Shown piece after piece: positions 20,585 to 31,380 of a stretch of DNA of 64,000 nt (position 1 is its first letter; every line of letters starts with the position of its first letter). The DNA is from Streptococcus hyointestinalis. Lineage in GTDB: Bacteria; Bacillota; Bacilli; Lactobacillales; Streptococcaceae. The stretch covers positions 806,001-870,000 of the forward strand of contig NZ_JAAKGB010000001.1 of NCBI RefSeq assembly GCF_011039275.1. The letters are read 5' to 3'. Both the position numbers and the translations under genes were made by a program. Below the pieces are notes generated by a model that was given only the letters and a program-made list of their open reading frames with translations, was not told the DNA's origin and searched no databases.

Positions 20585-20767
20585 ATGGGCAAGGTTGTTA
20601 CCAAGGACATTTTCGGTGATGGGTTTCACTATCTCTATGATGCTGGTATAGAAGAGCATTTCATCCCCGCTTTGTTTGGCGATAGCTACAAGGGAGATGA
20701 CGGCTCACGCATAGAGCCTGCCTTTTTAGGCGGTTATAAAGCAAAACGTTACGATGGGCATATATAG
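20585..20767 (+). CDS. Hypothetical small protein between pyrF and pyrE
   Basis: A 60-codon frame, [20 protein letters not shown] and onward, starting 6 bases after pyrF. I do not recognise it. It is rich in Gly, Asp and Tyr, with no membrane segment. The frame stops at TAG 20765-20767 inside the repeat CATATATAGAC; a two-base slip there would extend it as DSPHLDIK to overlap the pyrE start, so the true end may be later. Confidence 0.4.
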   Translation: MGKVVTKDIFGDGFHYLYDAGIEEHFIPALFGDSYKGDDGSRIEPAFLGGYKAKRYDGHI

Positions 20768-20801
20768 ACAGCCCGCATTTAGACATAAAAAGGAGAAAGA
20801 C

Positions 20802-21431
20802 ATGACATTAGCAAAAGACATCGCACGTGATTTATTGGACATCAAGGCAGTTTACCTCAAGCCAAACGAGCCTTTTACTTGGGCGAGCGGGATTAAGTCG
20901 CCGATTTATACGGACAATCGAATCACTCTCTCCTATCCAGAGACACTTACTTTGATTGAGGATGGTTTAGTTGAAACCATCAAGAAAGAGTTTCCAGATG
21001 TTGAGGTTATCGCAGGAACAGCGACAGCAGGGATTCCACATGGCGCTATCATCGCTGACAAGCTGAACCTGCCATTTGCTTATATCCGCAGCAAACCAAA
21101 AGACCACGGCGCTGGCAATCAAGTCGAAGGACGTGTGGTCAAAGGGCAGAAAATGGTAGTCATCGAGGCTTTGATTTCTACAGGTGGGTCTGTTCTTTAA
21201 GCGGTTGCAGCAGCTAAGCGTGAAGTAGCAGATGTCCTTGGTGTGGCAGCTATTTTCACCTATGAATTGCCAAAAGCGACGGCAAATTTTGAAGACGCTG
21301 ATGTGAAATTGGACACTCTTTCCAACTACAGTGAGCTCATCAAGGTCGCTAAAGTGCAAGGTTACATCGACGCAGATGGTTTAACTTTGCTCAGGAAATT
21401 CAAAGAAAATCAGGAGACGTGGCAAGATTAG
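20802..21431 (+). pseudogene. pyrE: Orotate phosphoribosyltransferase, internal TAA
   Basis: Transfers orotate to PRPP to make OMP. 209 codons, start after AAAAGGAG. Blocks: [40 protein letters not shown]. The PRPP loop reads [14 protein letters not shown], where the family has an acidic pair (VVIEDLISTG), an Asp-to-Ala change at a catalytic loop. TAA at 21198-21200 replaces the Glu right after GGSVL (GAA to TAA). The next stretch reads AKREVADV where Gly is usual for the first Val. The frame is otherwise open to 21431. Confidence 0.92.
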
Positions 21432-21458
21432 ACACTGTCTAGCACCAAGGAGGCTGAG

Positions 21459-22211
21459 ATGTATTATCAGAAAGTGCTGTCCAGGCGAAGCAGTCTTTCT
21501 CATGAGACTGAGCGTTTTGTTTACTTTAAAAACACAGACCTGACTGAGCGCTTTTCTGAAAATTATCTGCTCTACAAAAGTGTACCAAGCTTAAAGCAAT
21601 TTCAAGAGGACATGGCTTTTCTTAGGCGAGAGCAGGCGGATTATTCGAGTCTCTATGTGCATTTTCATTTCCCTGAAAATCAGGCTTTGCCAGAAGAGTT
21701 GGCACAATTTTTGCGAGCTGAGCATTTTCAGTTGAGTGAACATCTCATCTTTTGGGCAGAGGTCGACAGGCTAAAACTAAGTCAAAAAATTCCTCAAAAG
21801 GTAGAGGTCAAAGCGATGGATGCTTCTCTCTACCCTCTCTATAAAGCTGTTAGCTCGCCCTATTATTTGGACTATGGCAGGGCTTATAGCCCGCAGATGG
21901 CAGGCTACAATTATGCCTTTGTCGAAAATGAGCAGGCGTCTCTTTTTCTAGCGCTAAGAGAGCAGAAAATCAACGGTGAGATGGCAGCTTGGTATAGTGG
22001 AGATATCGTTGAGATGGATGGGTTTGAGGTAGCGGAAAGCTGGCGCCATCAAGGGGTGGGCTCTCTTTTGCAAAAGGCAAGCCTAACAAAAGGTGTCGCC
22101 AAGGCTATCTGGATAGCTGAGGAAGAGAACCGACCCCTTTATGAGCACCAAGGTTTCCAGCAGGTAGCGTATTATATCGACGCTATCAAAATAGAACCAA
22201 AGGAGTCTTAA
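21459..22211 (+). CDS. GNAT-family N-acetyltransferase
   Basis: A 250-residue protein with a poorly conserved N-terminal half and a C-terminal GNAT fold. The acetyl-CoA loop is ESWRHQGVGSLLQKA (about residues 188-202), matching the Q/RxxGxG/A pattern, and LYEHQGFQQVAYY is the typical late strand. It starts after CAAGGAGG. It is followed with one base between by the PEBP-like gene and may be co-transcribed with it. Substrate unknown. The frame is intact. Confidence 0.75.
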   Translation: MYYQKVLSRRSSLSHETERFVYFKNTDLTERFSENYLLYKSVPSLKQFQEDMAFLRREQADYSSLYVHFHFPENQALPEELAQFLRAEHFQLSEHLIFWAEVDRLKLSQKIPQKVEVKAMDASLYPLYKAVSSPYYLDYGRAYSPQMAGYNYAFVENEQASLFLALREQKINGEMAAWYSGDIVEMDGFEVAESWRHQGVGSLLQKASLTKGVAKAIWIAEEENRPLYEHQGFQQVAYYIDAIKIEPKES

Positions 22212-22212
22212 C

Positions 22213-22719
22213 ATGGATATTACGGTTTCATTCAAAAACAACATTCTTCCAGATAAATACAGCAAGAAAGCAAACGACACCATACAGGGAAAGCCTGCGC
22301 TGTCTTTTCCTTTTGAGTTGACAAACATCCCTAATAAGACTAAGACCATAGCTTGGACCTTGGTTGATTACGACTCGATTCCTTTGTGTGGCTTTGCCTA
22401 TATCCACTGGGTGGTGGCAAATGTCCCAGTTGCAGGTTCGCATCTTGCGATTGAGGAGGACTTTTCACGACAAGACAAGGTGCACACGCACGGAAAAAAC
22501 AGCCTAGTCAGTCCTTTTTTGATAGAAGATTTTTCAGCCATCGCAGAAAACTACACTGGTCCTTACCCACCAGACAAGGACCACATCTATACGCTGACGG
22601 ATTATGCTCTTGATGCTGAGCTAGCGCTTTCTGATGGTTTTTACATGAACGACTTGCTAAAAGCTGTGAAAAATCACACCTTAGCTAAAGCTGAGTTAGA
22701 GATTATAGGAAAAAGTTAA
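22213..22719 (+). CDS. YbhB/YbcL-family PEBP-like protein
   Basis: A 168-residue protein of the phosphatidylethanolamine-binding (Raf kinase inhibitor-like) family. Marks are IAWTLVDYDSIPLCGFAYIHWVV (the DPDAP-like strand and GxxxHWV), YTGPYPPDKDHIYTLTDYALD (the GPxPP-DHxY motif) and L-DGFYMNDL. It is cytosolic with no signal peptide. Function is unknown in bacteria. The gene is tightly packed, with GNAT genes immediately on both sides, and is intact. TDYALD has Asp where Val is usual. Confidence 0.8.
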   Translation: MDITVSFKNNILPDKYSKKANDTIQGKPALSFPFELTNIPNKTKTIAWTLVDYDSIPLCGFAYIHWVVANVPVAGSHLAIEEDFSRQDKVHTHGKNSLVSPFLIEDFSAIAENYTGPYPPDKDHIYTLTDYALDAELALSDGFYMNDLLKAVKNHTLAKAELEIIGKS

Positions 22720-23118
22720 ATGATTACATACACAAACACTGAAAAGATAACTGCTACAGCCTTAGCCGAGGTTTAGAGCAAGTCTGGTATTCACCGCCCA
22801 GTGGATGACCTCGCTCGACTCGAGCAAGTTCTAGAGAATAGCTCATGCTTGTGGACAGCTTGGGACGGTGATAAGCTGGTCGGTGTGGCACGAGCGCTTA
22901 GTGATTTTTCCTATGCCTTCTATCTGTCGGACTTAGCGGTGGCTGAAGCTTATCAGCACCAAGGTATCGGATGCCAGTTAGTCGAGCACCTCAAAGCACA
23001 AATGGGAGAGGATTTGTCACTGGTCTTACTCGCTGCGCCATCTGCCATGGACTATTACCCAAAAATCAACTTTCAAAAGGCGAACAATGCCTTTATCATT
23101 CCACGAAAACCTTTTTAA
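22720..23118 (+). pseudogene. GNAT-family acetyltransferase, internal TAG
   Basis: A 132-codon GNAT protein whose start overlaps the preceding TAA. Family blocks: [48 protein letters not shown] (acetyl-CoA loop) and late FYxxxxF-like [16 protein letters not shown] at 22774-22776 lies just before SGIHRP. The local sequence GTT-TAG-AGC-AAG-TCT would read VFRAS, the family form, if two bases were added before TAG and two removed after AAG, so this stop may come from a short compensated frameshift. Substrate unknown. Confidence 0.75.
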
Positions 23119-23132
23119 CTAGAGGAGAAACA

Positions 23133-23789
23133 ATGCAACATTCAACTTGGCATGCCTTGATTAAGCAGGAGTTGCCAGAGCATTACTTTGCCAAAATCAA
23201 CGCCTTTTTGAACGAAGTATACAGCACAGGCACCGTTTACCCGCCACGTGAGAAAGTCTTTAACGCCATTCAGACCACGCCTTAGGAGGAAGTCAAGGGG
23301 GTGATTTTGGGGCAAGACCCTTATCACGGCGAAGGACAGGCACAAGGGCTGTCTTTTTCCGTGCCAGATAGCATTCCAGCACCACCGTCTCTTCAAAATA
23401 TCTTTAAAGAATTATTCAGTGACTTAGGGCTTGAAAAGTCTAGCCCCGCTTTGACGGCTTGGGCGCAGCAGGGTGTCTTGCTGCTCAATGCCTGCTTAAC
23501 TGTGCCTGCTGGTCGAGCGAATGGACACGCAGGGCTTATCTGGGAACCTTTCACAGACGCCATTATCAAGGGGGTCAACTCTAAAACGACACCTGTCGTC
23601 TTTATCCTATGGGGAGCGTACGCTAGAAAGAAAAAAGCGCTTATCACTAATCCTCAGCACCTCGTCATCGAGTCTGCTCATCCCAGTCCCTTTTCTGCCC
23701 ACCGTGGTTTCTTTGGTAGCCCGCCCTTTTCACGCACCAATGCTTTTCTAGCAGAAAACGTCTTTACACCTATTGATTGGGCACGATAA
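23133..23789 (+). pseudogene. ung: Uracil-DNA glycosylase, internal TAG
   Basis: Removes uracil from DNA (base excision repair). 218 codons, start after GAGGAGAAAC. The catalytic water-activating motif [16 protein letters not shown] (about residues 62-77; family GQDPYHGPGQA) and [18 protein letters not shown] near the C-terminus are present. TAG at 23283-23285 is the Leu of TPLEEVKxVILGQDP. Val-to-Gly in VKVVILG also looks unusual. As written the catalytic core lies entirely after the stop. Confidence 0.92.
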
Positions 23790-23816
23790 ATAGTAAGAAT
23801 TTAGTAAGGAGATACC

Positions 23817-25091
23817 ATGCTACTCATCAAGAATGGTCGTGTCATCGACCCTAAAACCAAGTTTGACCAAGTCTGTGATGTCCTTGTGGACGGCAAGCGT
23901 ATTGTCAAAATCGCTGAGAATATCACAGAAGCAGCTGACAGAGTCATTGACGCTACAGGACTTATTGTAGCGCCGGGTTTGGTGGACATTCACGTTCACT
24001 TCCGTGAGCCTGGTCAGACGCACAAGGAGGCTATTCATACAGGAGCTTTAGCAGCGGCAGCGGGTGGTGTGACGTCTGTCGTCAAGATGGCAAACACTAC
24101 ACCTACCATCTCAACCGTTGAGACCTTGGAGGAGGTTTAGACCTCTGCCAGCAAGGAAGCCATTCACATTTACAGTGTTTCGACCATTACGGAGAATTTT
24201 GACGGCGAGCCTTTGACTGATTTTCCTGCACTTTTAGAGGCTGGTGCAGTTGGATTCTCTGATGACGGTATCCCTTTGACGTCAACCAAGACTCTGCGTG
24301 ACGCTTTGAAGCTGGCGAAAAAACACGACGCACTGATTTCTCTTCATGAGGAAGACCCAGAGCTGAATGGCATTTTGGGGCTCAATGAGGACATCGCTGA
24401 GAAGCACTTCCACGTTTGCGGTGCGACTGGCGTAGCTGAGTACAGCATGGTGGCACGTGATGTCCTGATTGCTTACGCCGAAAAAGCACGCCTGCATGTT
24501 CAGCACTTGTCTAAGGCAGAGTCCGTCAAGCTGGTCGAGTTTTTCCAAGGGCTCGGAGCTAAGGTCACAGCCGAAGTGTCGCCACAGCATTTCTCAAAAA
24601 CAGAGAGTCTGCTTCTCACTGCTGGAGCCAATGCCAAGCTGAATCCGCCTTTTCGACTTGAGAGCGACCGTTTGGCAGTCGTCGAAGGGCTCAGGTCTGG
24701 TGTCGTCTCTGTCATTGCGACCGACCACGCCCCTCATCACGCTGATGAAAAGGCAGTGGACGACATCACCAAAGCGCCGTCTGGTATGACAGGCCTTGAA
24801 ACCTCATTGTCTCTTGGTTTGACTTACTTGGTCAATGCAGGGCACTAGAGCTTGTCAGACTATCTGGCAAAAATGACCGTTAATCCAGCTCAGCTCTATG
24901 ACCTTGACGCAGGTTATCTGGCAGAAAATGGTCCAGCGGATTTAGTTAACTTTGCTGATACAGAAGAACGTGTCGTGACCAGTCAATTCGCTTCAAAAGC
25001 AGCTAATTCGCCCTTTATCGGAGAAACCTTAAAAGGTGTAGTCAAATACACTGTCGCAGATGGTGAAGTTGTTTATCAACATCAAAACTAA
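23817..25091 (+). pseudogene. pyrC: Dihydroorotase, two internal TAGs
   Basis: Zinc amidohydrolase that cyclises carbamoyl aspartate to dihydroorotate. 424 codons. The metal motif is [16 protein letters not shown] (about residues 57-72). Later blocks are EVSPQHF (family SPHHF, a His changed to Gln), NAKLNPPFR and the metal-ligand [12 protein letters not shown] at 24138-24140 and TAG at 24846-24848 (Leu of NAGHLSLSDY) interrupt it. It stands behind ung and has no PyrR leader of its own here. A strong terminator follows. Confidence 0.92.
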
Positions 25092-25093
25092 TC

Positions 25094-25124
25094 AAAATCG
25101 TAAGGGAAAACCTTACGATTTTTT
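25094..25124 (+). terminator. Terminator after pyrC
   Basis: AAAATCGTAAGG (25094-25105) pairs with CCTTACGATTTT (25111-25122) around GAAAA, followed by more T bases. It lies directly behind the pyrC stop. Confidence 0.9.
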
Positions 25125-25204
25125 GAAGGCTATCGAAATCTGCCTGAAATTTTGATACAATAGGCGTGAGTAAAAATCCAATAGACTTATTAGAATGGAG
25201 TATC

Positions 25205-26740
25205 ATGGAGCGTCATAAGCAAGATTATCAGTTAACATCAGAGTCAATTCTAAAGCCCGTCTATCGAGGGGTGCTGGTTGGGTTGGTAGTTGGGGTCTTT
25301 GTAGGCGTATTTCGCCTGCTGATTGAGGAGATTTTCACACGGGTGCGCACCCTCTATCAGCAATCGCACGACAATCCTCTCCTACTCCTTAAGCTTATTG
25401 CCACTAGCCTTATCGTGGCGGTCGTCGTAGCGGTTTTGATAAGGTCTGATCCAGATATCAAAGGCTCTGGTATCCCTCATGTTGAGGGAGAATTAAAAGG
25501 ACTTTTACATCCCAACTGGTGGTCCGTCATTTGGCGTAAGATTAACGGTGGTGTCTTGGCGATTTCATCTGGGCTCATGCTAGGACGTGAAGGACCTAGT
25601 ATCCAATTGGGAGCAATGGCAGGTAAAGGTCTGACTGAGCTGATGAAGACAGGACGAACTGAGCAGCGTGTCCTAATAGCCCGTGGTGCAGCTGCTGGAC
25701 TATCAGCCGCTTTTAATGCACCGATAGCAGGTCTTCTTTTTGTTGTTGAGGAAGTGTATCACCATTTTTCTCGCAAGATTTGGATAACAGCACTGGTTGC
25801 TAGCCTTGTTGCCAACTTCATTTCGCTCAATATCTTTGGGCTCAAGCCTGTCCTTGCCATGCCTGAAAATGTGTCCTTTTTAGGGCTGCATCAGTATTGG
25901 ATTTATCTGCTTTTGGGACTTTTTCTGGGTGTTCTAGGCTATGTCTATGAAAAGGTTGTTCTTAATATGGGTAAATTCTATGCTTTTCTAGGAAAGATAT
26001 GTCACCTATCTGCCCCTTTTTATGTCGTCTTATCTATGATTTTTCTCTTTCCAATTGGCTATTTCTTCCCGCAACTGTTAGGCGGGGGCAATAGCTTGAT
26101 CGAATCTCTGCCTAGTAGTTCTATAGGGCTTTGGACGGCGCTTTTGAATCTCGTTATTCGCTTTGTTTGGAGCATGCTCAGTTAAGGCAGCGGTGTGCCA
26201 GGTGGGATTTTCCTTCCTATCTTAGCTCTTGGGGCGCTCTCTGGTATGGTATTTGGCTTAGGGATGGTAGAGTTGCATTTGATGCCTAGACATTTCTTGC
26301 CTTTGTTTGTCATTCTTGGGATGGCTGGCTATTTTGGTGCGGTATCAAAAGCACCGCTAACGTCTATGATTTTGTTGACGGAAATGGTAGGAGATTTGCG
26401 GCAGCTCATGGCGCTTGGCACGGTGACTTTGGTTGCCTATCTGGTGATGGATTTGCTAAAAGGTGAGCCTATCTATGAAGCCATGCTTGAGAGAATGGCA
26501 CCTAAGCACGATACATCTGTCGTAGAGCCGACCTTGATAGAGCTTACGGTCTCTGAAAAGGTAGCAGGAAAGCGTGTCAAAGACCTAGAACTGCCTAAAA
26601 ACGTCCTAATAACGACCCAACTACACACAGGAGAAGCAGAGGTAGTATCTGGAGATACTGTCTTACAAGCAGTCGACACCATTTTCCTTGGGGTCAATGA
26701 ACCTGAAATCGGAGTCTTTCGAGCTTATTTCATGTCTTAA
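25205..26740 (+). pseudogene. ClC chloride channel/antiporter with TrkA_C domain, internal TAA
   Basis: Membrane ClC protein of 511 codons with about ten to twelve helices and a C-terminal cytosolic TrkA_C-like domain (LTVSEKVAGKRVKDLELPKN to the end). Selectivity motifs: GSGIPHVEGEL (about residues 91-101), LMLGREGPSIQLGAMAGKG (gating Glu in GREGP) and GSGVPGGIFLPILALG. TAA at 26183-26185 stands where Tyr is expected in MxSYGSGVPGG, immediately before the third motif. It is unrelated in detail to the shorter ClC gene at 13.7 kb. The start is the ATG after GGAGTATC. Confidence 0.87.
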
Positions 26741-26774
26741 AAAAGTGAATGAGTTGTCCTCATTCACTTTTTGT
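26739..26774. terminator. Bidirectional terminator
   Basis: AAAAAAGTGAATGAG (26739-26753) pairs with CTCATTCACTTTTT (26759-26772) over a five-base loop. It sits between the convergent ClC and membrane-protein genes. Confidence 0.9.
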
Positions 26775-27317
26775 TTCTTCTGTCTGCTTGTTCTTGTCTT
26801 GTTCTTGCTCGAGAGGTTCAGGCTCCTCAGCTTGTTCTTTTTTTTCCTTAGCTTGTCTACGCTTTTCAAGGAGACGTTTGCTGTTAACTACCAAATGGAG
26901 GGCTTTTAAGCCCCGGATAAGGAGTTTCCATAAAAAGACTAGAGCAGACTCTAAGAAAAGTAGAGTTTCAATGACAATGACGCCAAGTAAGCTCCATGCC
27001 ATAAATAAAGTGATGAGGAATTGCGAGAAAACCTGCTTGAGATTGCCCAGTTGATTGTTATGAATAGCAAGAGTCTCTAGGAATAAGTCTAAAATACCTT
27101 GTAAGAGGCTGGATTTAACGGATTTTTCGCCCTTGATTTCAAGCACCTTTTCCTCAACAAAAGGCACAACCACTGTCATATCAGCATCCTGATAGAGCTC
27201 AATGCGGTCGCCAGCCTTAATCTTAAAATCAAATAATGCTCTCTCTAACTTCACCAAATGCCCATCCGAATCACGCAGATAAACATTATCCTTATCATGC
27301 TTTAAAACGTAATACAT
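26760..27317 (-). CDS. Hypothetical membrane protein with charged tail
   Basis: A 185-residue protein that I do not recognise. The N-terminal 60 residues are soluble and beta-rich (MYYVLKHDKDNVYLRDSDGH, then AGDRIELYQD). A hydrophobic segment (FLITLFMAWSLLGVIVIETLLF) is in the middle, a second weaker one follows, and the tail is strongly charged with Glu/Lys/Gln repeats. The start is the ATG at 27317. The frame is intact. It is the last gene before the IS and mobile-element region. Confidence 0.6.
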   Translation of the reverse strand: MYYVLKHDKDNVYLRDSDGHLVKLERALFDFKIKAGDRIELYQDADMTVVVPFVEEKVLEIKGEKSVKSSLLQGILDLFLETLAIHNNQLGNLKQVFSQFLITLFMAWSLLGVIVIETLLFLESALVFLWKLLIRGLKALHLVVNSKRLLEKRRQAKEKKEQAEEPEPLEQEQDKNKQTEETKSE

Positions 27318-27323
27318 AATCAA

Positions 27324-27648
27324 CCCCGATGTCTAATTAAAATTAGAATATCAAAAAGCGTCTTATTTGTCAATGGTGTAAATATTTTGTAAGTGGTAGA
27401 ATTTTTTAGAAGTCCTCAAACCCCATGCGAGAGCTCCCACCGAGTAAGAAAAAAGACCAGGATTCTCTTGTCCCAGTCTTGACTTCCTACGCATTAAGCT
27501 TTATCATAGGTTTAAGACTGAGTGAGTTGTGTTCCTTATAGTGTCTCACACGGTGCCGTAAGGACTGCAATCCTTACGTCTTTTTTATTCGCTTAATTTG
27601 ATATCATTATAACAGGTTTTAGTTCACCATGCAAGTTTTTCTGCTAGC
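27324..27648. other. Intergenic stretch with a strong hairpin
   Basis: No gene is seen. TAAGGA (27559-27564) pairs with TCCTTA (27571-27576), extended by CG on each side, and is followed by TCTTTTTT: a plus-strand terminator-like element. The region is a chromosome-to-IS junction and may contain the left end of the ISLre2-type element; I could not identify its terminal repeats. Confidence 0.5.
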
Positions 27649-28959
27649 TTAGGGCTTAAATTGTTTCCAGGTAATTCTCGCAGTCGGCATGGATTGACTG
27701 GATTTTTTAGATTCCAAACGTTTGATTTCACCTCCAGACAGACCTTTCAGTTCTTTAATTTTCTGATAGTCTTCCCGCCATGCGCCTAACATGAGTTCCC
27801 TAAGCTCGTCTTTATCAGTTAGTAGTATCATCTGGCTCATGGCTTCTGCCCCTCTTAATGTCCAATATTTACCCCCTTTCTTCATGCGATAAGTGATTTT
27901 CCGGTGTTGTCTTTCCAAGATACCAATTCCTGCATGACGAAATCCTCTTAAGGTAGCTGGCTTAGTATACTGAAAATTTTGAAGGAGTTTACGTTTAAAG
28001 TTGTCAAACTGTTCCCATTCATCCGCTGTCTCTATTAAGCCTTCTGTGGTATCTAATACCGTACGCAGAAGGCTTTTATTATGCTCGTGAATAGCCTGAA
28101 AAGCCTTATCCAGGAGTTCAGCTGGATAGGGTTTAAAAAAGGTTTTTAGCTTTTGATTGAGATGGTATTCGTCCCAGAAATGTTCATGACGACTCACTTT
28201 GAGCGCTTTAGCCATTTCTTTAAAAACGTAGGGAGTATAGCCATGACCCCCGTCTGAATTTGTGATAAGAAGGGTATCTTTGGTCGTCTCGAAATGGTGG
28301 TAAAGGTAATCTAATACTTGGTCGCGTTCTTTACGATTATTGAGCGATACAAACTCTTTCTTTTTTTGGAGCTCAAAACGGTTGTTACCCACTTTCTGAC
28401 TGCCTGTCTGCACTACAAAATGGGAGAGGTCAATACGACGATTCTCCAGGTCTTTCTCGCTGGATTTGACCATGACCCCGTCCCCCTCGACATAAATGGT
28501 ATTTGCTTTTTCTTTAGTGATATAATCTTCCTGATAAGCTTGATAATCCTTTTGTTCTTCCAGTAAGTCAGCGCATAGTTTAACGGCTTTGACAACCGTT
28601 GGTTTTGTGATGACAATAAGATAGGTCAGTTCTATTACCCGGACGACCTTGGCATAAGACATCATGGTTGACAATCTGGCCACTAGATACATAAATTCTC
28701 TTGAATACCTGGTATTTTTCTCTAGTCCTAGTTTTTCGTCCACTGGCACAACCCAGCTATCCCCTTTCTTCCAGCGACGTCGCCTGAAGGTAAATTCTCC
28801 AAAGGTAAAAGCGACCGTACGTTCCATAGAATGAATGCAGGTATAGCCTTTTTGCTTCATGATTGGCACTAGTGATTCATCATAGGCCTTCACCCAACTT
28901 AAAAAGTCCTTATTAGTTTTTTCTAGTAATTGTTCCTTGAGTTCTCTCTCGTCTATCAT
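27649..28959 (-). CDS. ISLre2-family transposase
   Basis: Transposase of 436 residues in the ISLre2 (UPF0236) family. Start ATG at 28959 behind GGAGGT. Blocks typical of the group are CIHSMERTVAFTFGEFTFRR near residue 45, VGNNRFELQKKKEFVSLNN, ITNSDGGHGYTPYVF (catalytic-domain Asp) and HEHFWDEYHLNQKL. The frame is complete, with no stop, unlike many neighbours. It sits at the border of the conjugative-element remnant, where such IS copies often insert or accumulate. Confidence 0.78.
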   Translation of the reverse strand: MIDERELKEQLLEKTNKDFLSWVKAYDESLVPIMKQKGYTCIHSMERTVAFTFGEFTFRRRRWKKGDSWVVPVDEKLGLEKNTRYSREFMYLVARLSTMMSYAKVVRVIELTYLIVITKPTVVKAVKLCADLLEEQKDYQAYQEDYITKEKANTIYVEGDGVMVKSSEKDLENRRIDLSHFVVQTGSQKVGNNRFELQKKKEFVSLNNRKERDQVLDYLYHHFETTKDTLLITNSDGGHGYTPYVFKEMAKALKVSRHEHFWDEYHLNQKLKTFFKPYPAELLDKAFQAIHEHNKSLLRTVLDTTEGLIETADEWEQFDNFKRKLLQNFQYTKPATLRGFRHAGIGILERQHRKITYRMKKGGKYWTLRGAEAMSQMILLTDKDELRELMLGAWREDYQKIKELKGLSGGEIKRLESKKSSQSMPTARITWKQFKP

Positions 28960-29129
28960 ACCCGCCACCTCCAAAAGCAATAAGGCTATTGTACAAAGCA
29001 GGTAGAGGAGTAGGCAAATTTATTTTAATTCTACGTAAAAAAGCTCCTGGCTAATGCCAAGCGCTTAATGCATATCAACTCACTGATACGATGTTAACAC
29101 TTTACCTTTTTTGAGAAAAAACGTCAACA

Positions 29130-31265
29130 CTAGCTATCGTCCTCCTCAATTTCAGCCCCTTTAATAAGAGATTGTCCCTGCATCCGTTGACTAGCTTGTT
29201 TCATTTGTTGGTTCATCTGGTTCATTTGATGCATGGATTGTTGAAAATGATGCTTTGGTGAAGAACTTACTTTTGTCTTTTTAGGAGCACTAGAGGCAAC
29301 ATTTGGAAGAGGAGCTTGTGCTTTTGGTTGCGTTGCTGCTTCTGGTGGAGAAACTGGTGTTGTTTCACTGATACCGCCAAAATCTTCTCCAGAGGAATCA
29401 GTTGGTGCTATCGTTGGGTCTGAAATACCTCCACCACTTGGTCCAGCATCATCTGAGAACATAGGGTCAGTTCTAGATGAACCTGAAGGGGCAAAGTTCG
29501 CATCAGGGTCATAAGGAGAAACAGGTTGTGGTTGGTCTTTAAAACTATTGTCCTTCAAACCACGATACACGGCATCGTGACCAGCTTGTTCTTTTTGTCT
29601 AAGGGGGTCACTCACACCACCTGCAAAGTCTTTGACTTTACCGACGGCTTCTCGTGCTGCGAGATCGGCTGCACTATACATATTGCTTAGTCCTCCTTTA
29701 GCTGTATTGGCTAAACCTTGGTCTTTCACAGAGTTAAAAGTACCTCGAATACCACCGCCAGTTGTAGCTAGGCTATAGCCGAGGATTTTACTTCCTGAAG
29801 CAACCACCCCAGGCGTTTTCTTAGCTACCTTTAATCCTAAACTGCCCATAGCCATTGCACCATTTCCAACAGCACCTGCGCCAGTCGCAAAGGCTTGTCC
29901 TGCCATCATCGCTCCAATCAATTGTTGAGCAGTATCACTATGACCCGTTGAGACACCAAGCCAACTCTCAATCAGGGTCACCCCTTTCATGGCTGCTAAG
30001 AAAACACCGATATAGACCACGCAAGCCGCAATCATCTGTTCCCAACTATTGAGACCGTCAAAGAAGCCTCCAGATAATTTTGTAACCGCTGAAACAGCAA
30101 GCTTCTGTAAGTCCCTTAAAATTTCCAAGGTCACTCGCACAATCACCACTTCAAAGAAAATACCCGCCAGGGCTCCTCCAGCTGTTCGTAACAGCTCTTT
30201 ATACTTCTTAGATGATGACAGAGAGGTATAACCTACAAGCGGGGAAATTAAGGCTTGTATAACAATATCAAAGATAGATTTAACCAATTTAATAGCCCTA
30301 CTTGCCAAAAGAGCAATCAAGATGATGTACTGGGCGAACATCCCTATCCAGTTGACCTTATAACGCTTATAGACAGGTTCAAAAGAGTTCAATTGTCCTA
30401 TAAATTTATGTTCGTTCATCGCTAGAATACCGTCTGGTGTGGCATTTACTTGATGTAGGAACAATCCTTTTAGTCCCTTTTGTTTCTTCTCTAAGGCATC
30501 AAGAAGCTCAGAGTCTGTCGCTCCAAAGGTAGCACTGAAATCAATGCGAGAGGCAAAATCAGAAGAATCTCGTTTATCAGGACTATCTGTGATGTTATTG
30601 ACAGGAGTTGAGCCTTCTTTAGGTGGTTTAATAAGGCCTTGGTCGTCCAATGGGAAAAGTTCCGTTGAAAAGTCTTTATCAATCAGTACCTTAAGAACTA
30701 CCACATTATTTTTCATGGGTTGAACCGCCAAGGAGGAGAAGTAAGAAGAATCATCTTCTGTTGCGCTCTTCACTGTTTGGATATTTTGGGCATCTTGAGC
30801 GATGGAGGTGGAAATAGCTGTCAGTTCCATCGGAAAAACGGACGTGACAAAGGTCACTAGTAAGAAGTTGGTAATAACTCCCTTTTATTTGACAGGTTTA
30901 GTAAAAACACCAGTAATTGCACTTACAACTAGAATTAAGGTGAAGAGGGTTACCCCTATCAGCTGAAACCAATAAGAGAACTGCCCAATAATTGAATCTT
31001 GATTGCCTAGGTAACCAAAGAGTCCAAAGAGCTTGAACATGTTATTAAAAACATGTTCTAGGCTAGCTGTGATAAAATATAGTCCCTTAGCAAGTGTTCC
31101 CCAAATGTTAGACATGAAAGCAATGTAGGCTGGTGTAGGCTCTAAATAGTTACTCCAATACTTGTAAAATTCAACCAAGGGTGCAGACCTTGGGTCTGTT
31201 GCTGGAGTTTCTCTATGTAAATCCTTGAAATTTGACATTAGGTCTGAAAACGTATCGTATTTCAT
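29130..31265 (-). pseudogene. Conjugation membrane protein, TrbL/VirB6-like (pLS20_p028 type)
   Basis: A 711-codon integral membrane protein of a Gram-positive type IV secretion system. Hydrophobic segments include FQLIGVTLFTLILVVSAITGVF, FAQYIILIALLASRA, GALAGIFFEVVIVRVTLEIL and ACVVYIGVFLAAM, followed by a Gly/Ala-rich stretch and a hydrophilic Pro/Ser/Gln tail with MNQMNQQMKQ at the end. TAA at 30885-30887 (minus) separates the first 126 codons from the rest in the same frame. In the family it forms the inner-membrane channel platform. No VirB4 or coupling ATPase is nearby, so the system is incomplete. Confidence 0.72.
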
Positions 31266-31347
31266 TAACTACTCCTTATAGTATTGTTATTACTACCATA
31301 AGAGATAATGACAATTCTTGCAGTAAGGGGACAAATCACAGGAAAAA

Positions 31348-31373
31348 ACAAAAAGGAGCTTGTATTGGCTCCT
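31348..31373 (-). terminator. Minus-strand terminator after the lipoprotein gene
   Basis: Read on the minus strand, AGGAGC and GCTCCT (31354-31359 and 31368-31373 on plus) form a stem followed by TTTTTG. It separates the lipoprotein transcript from the TrbL-like gene. Confidence 0.75.
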
Positions 31374-31380
31374 AAACTGC

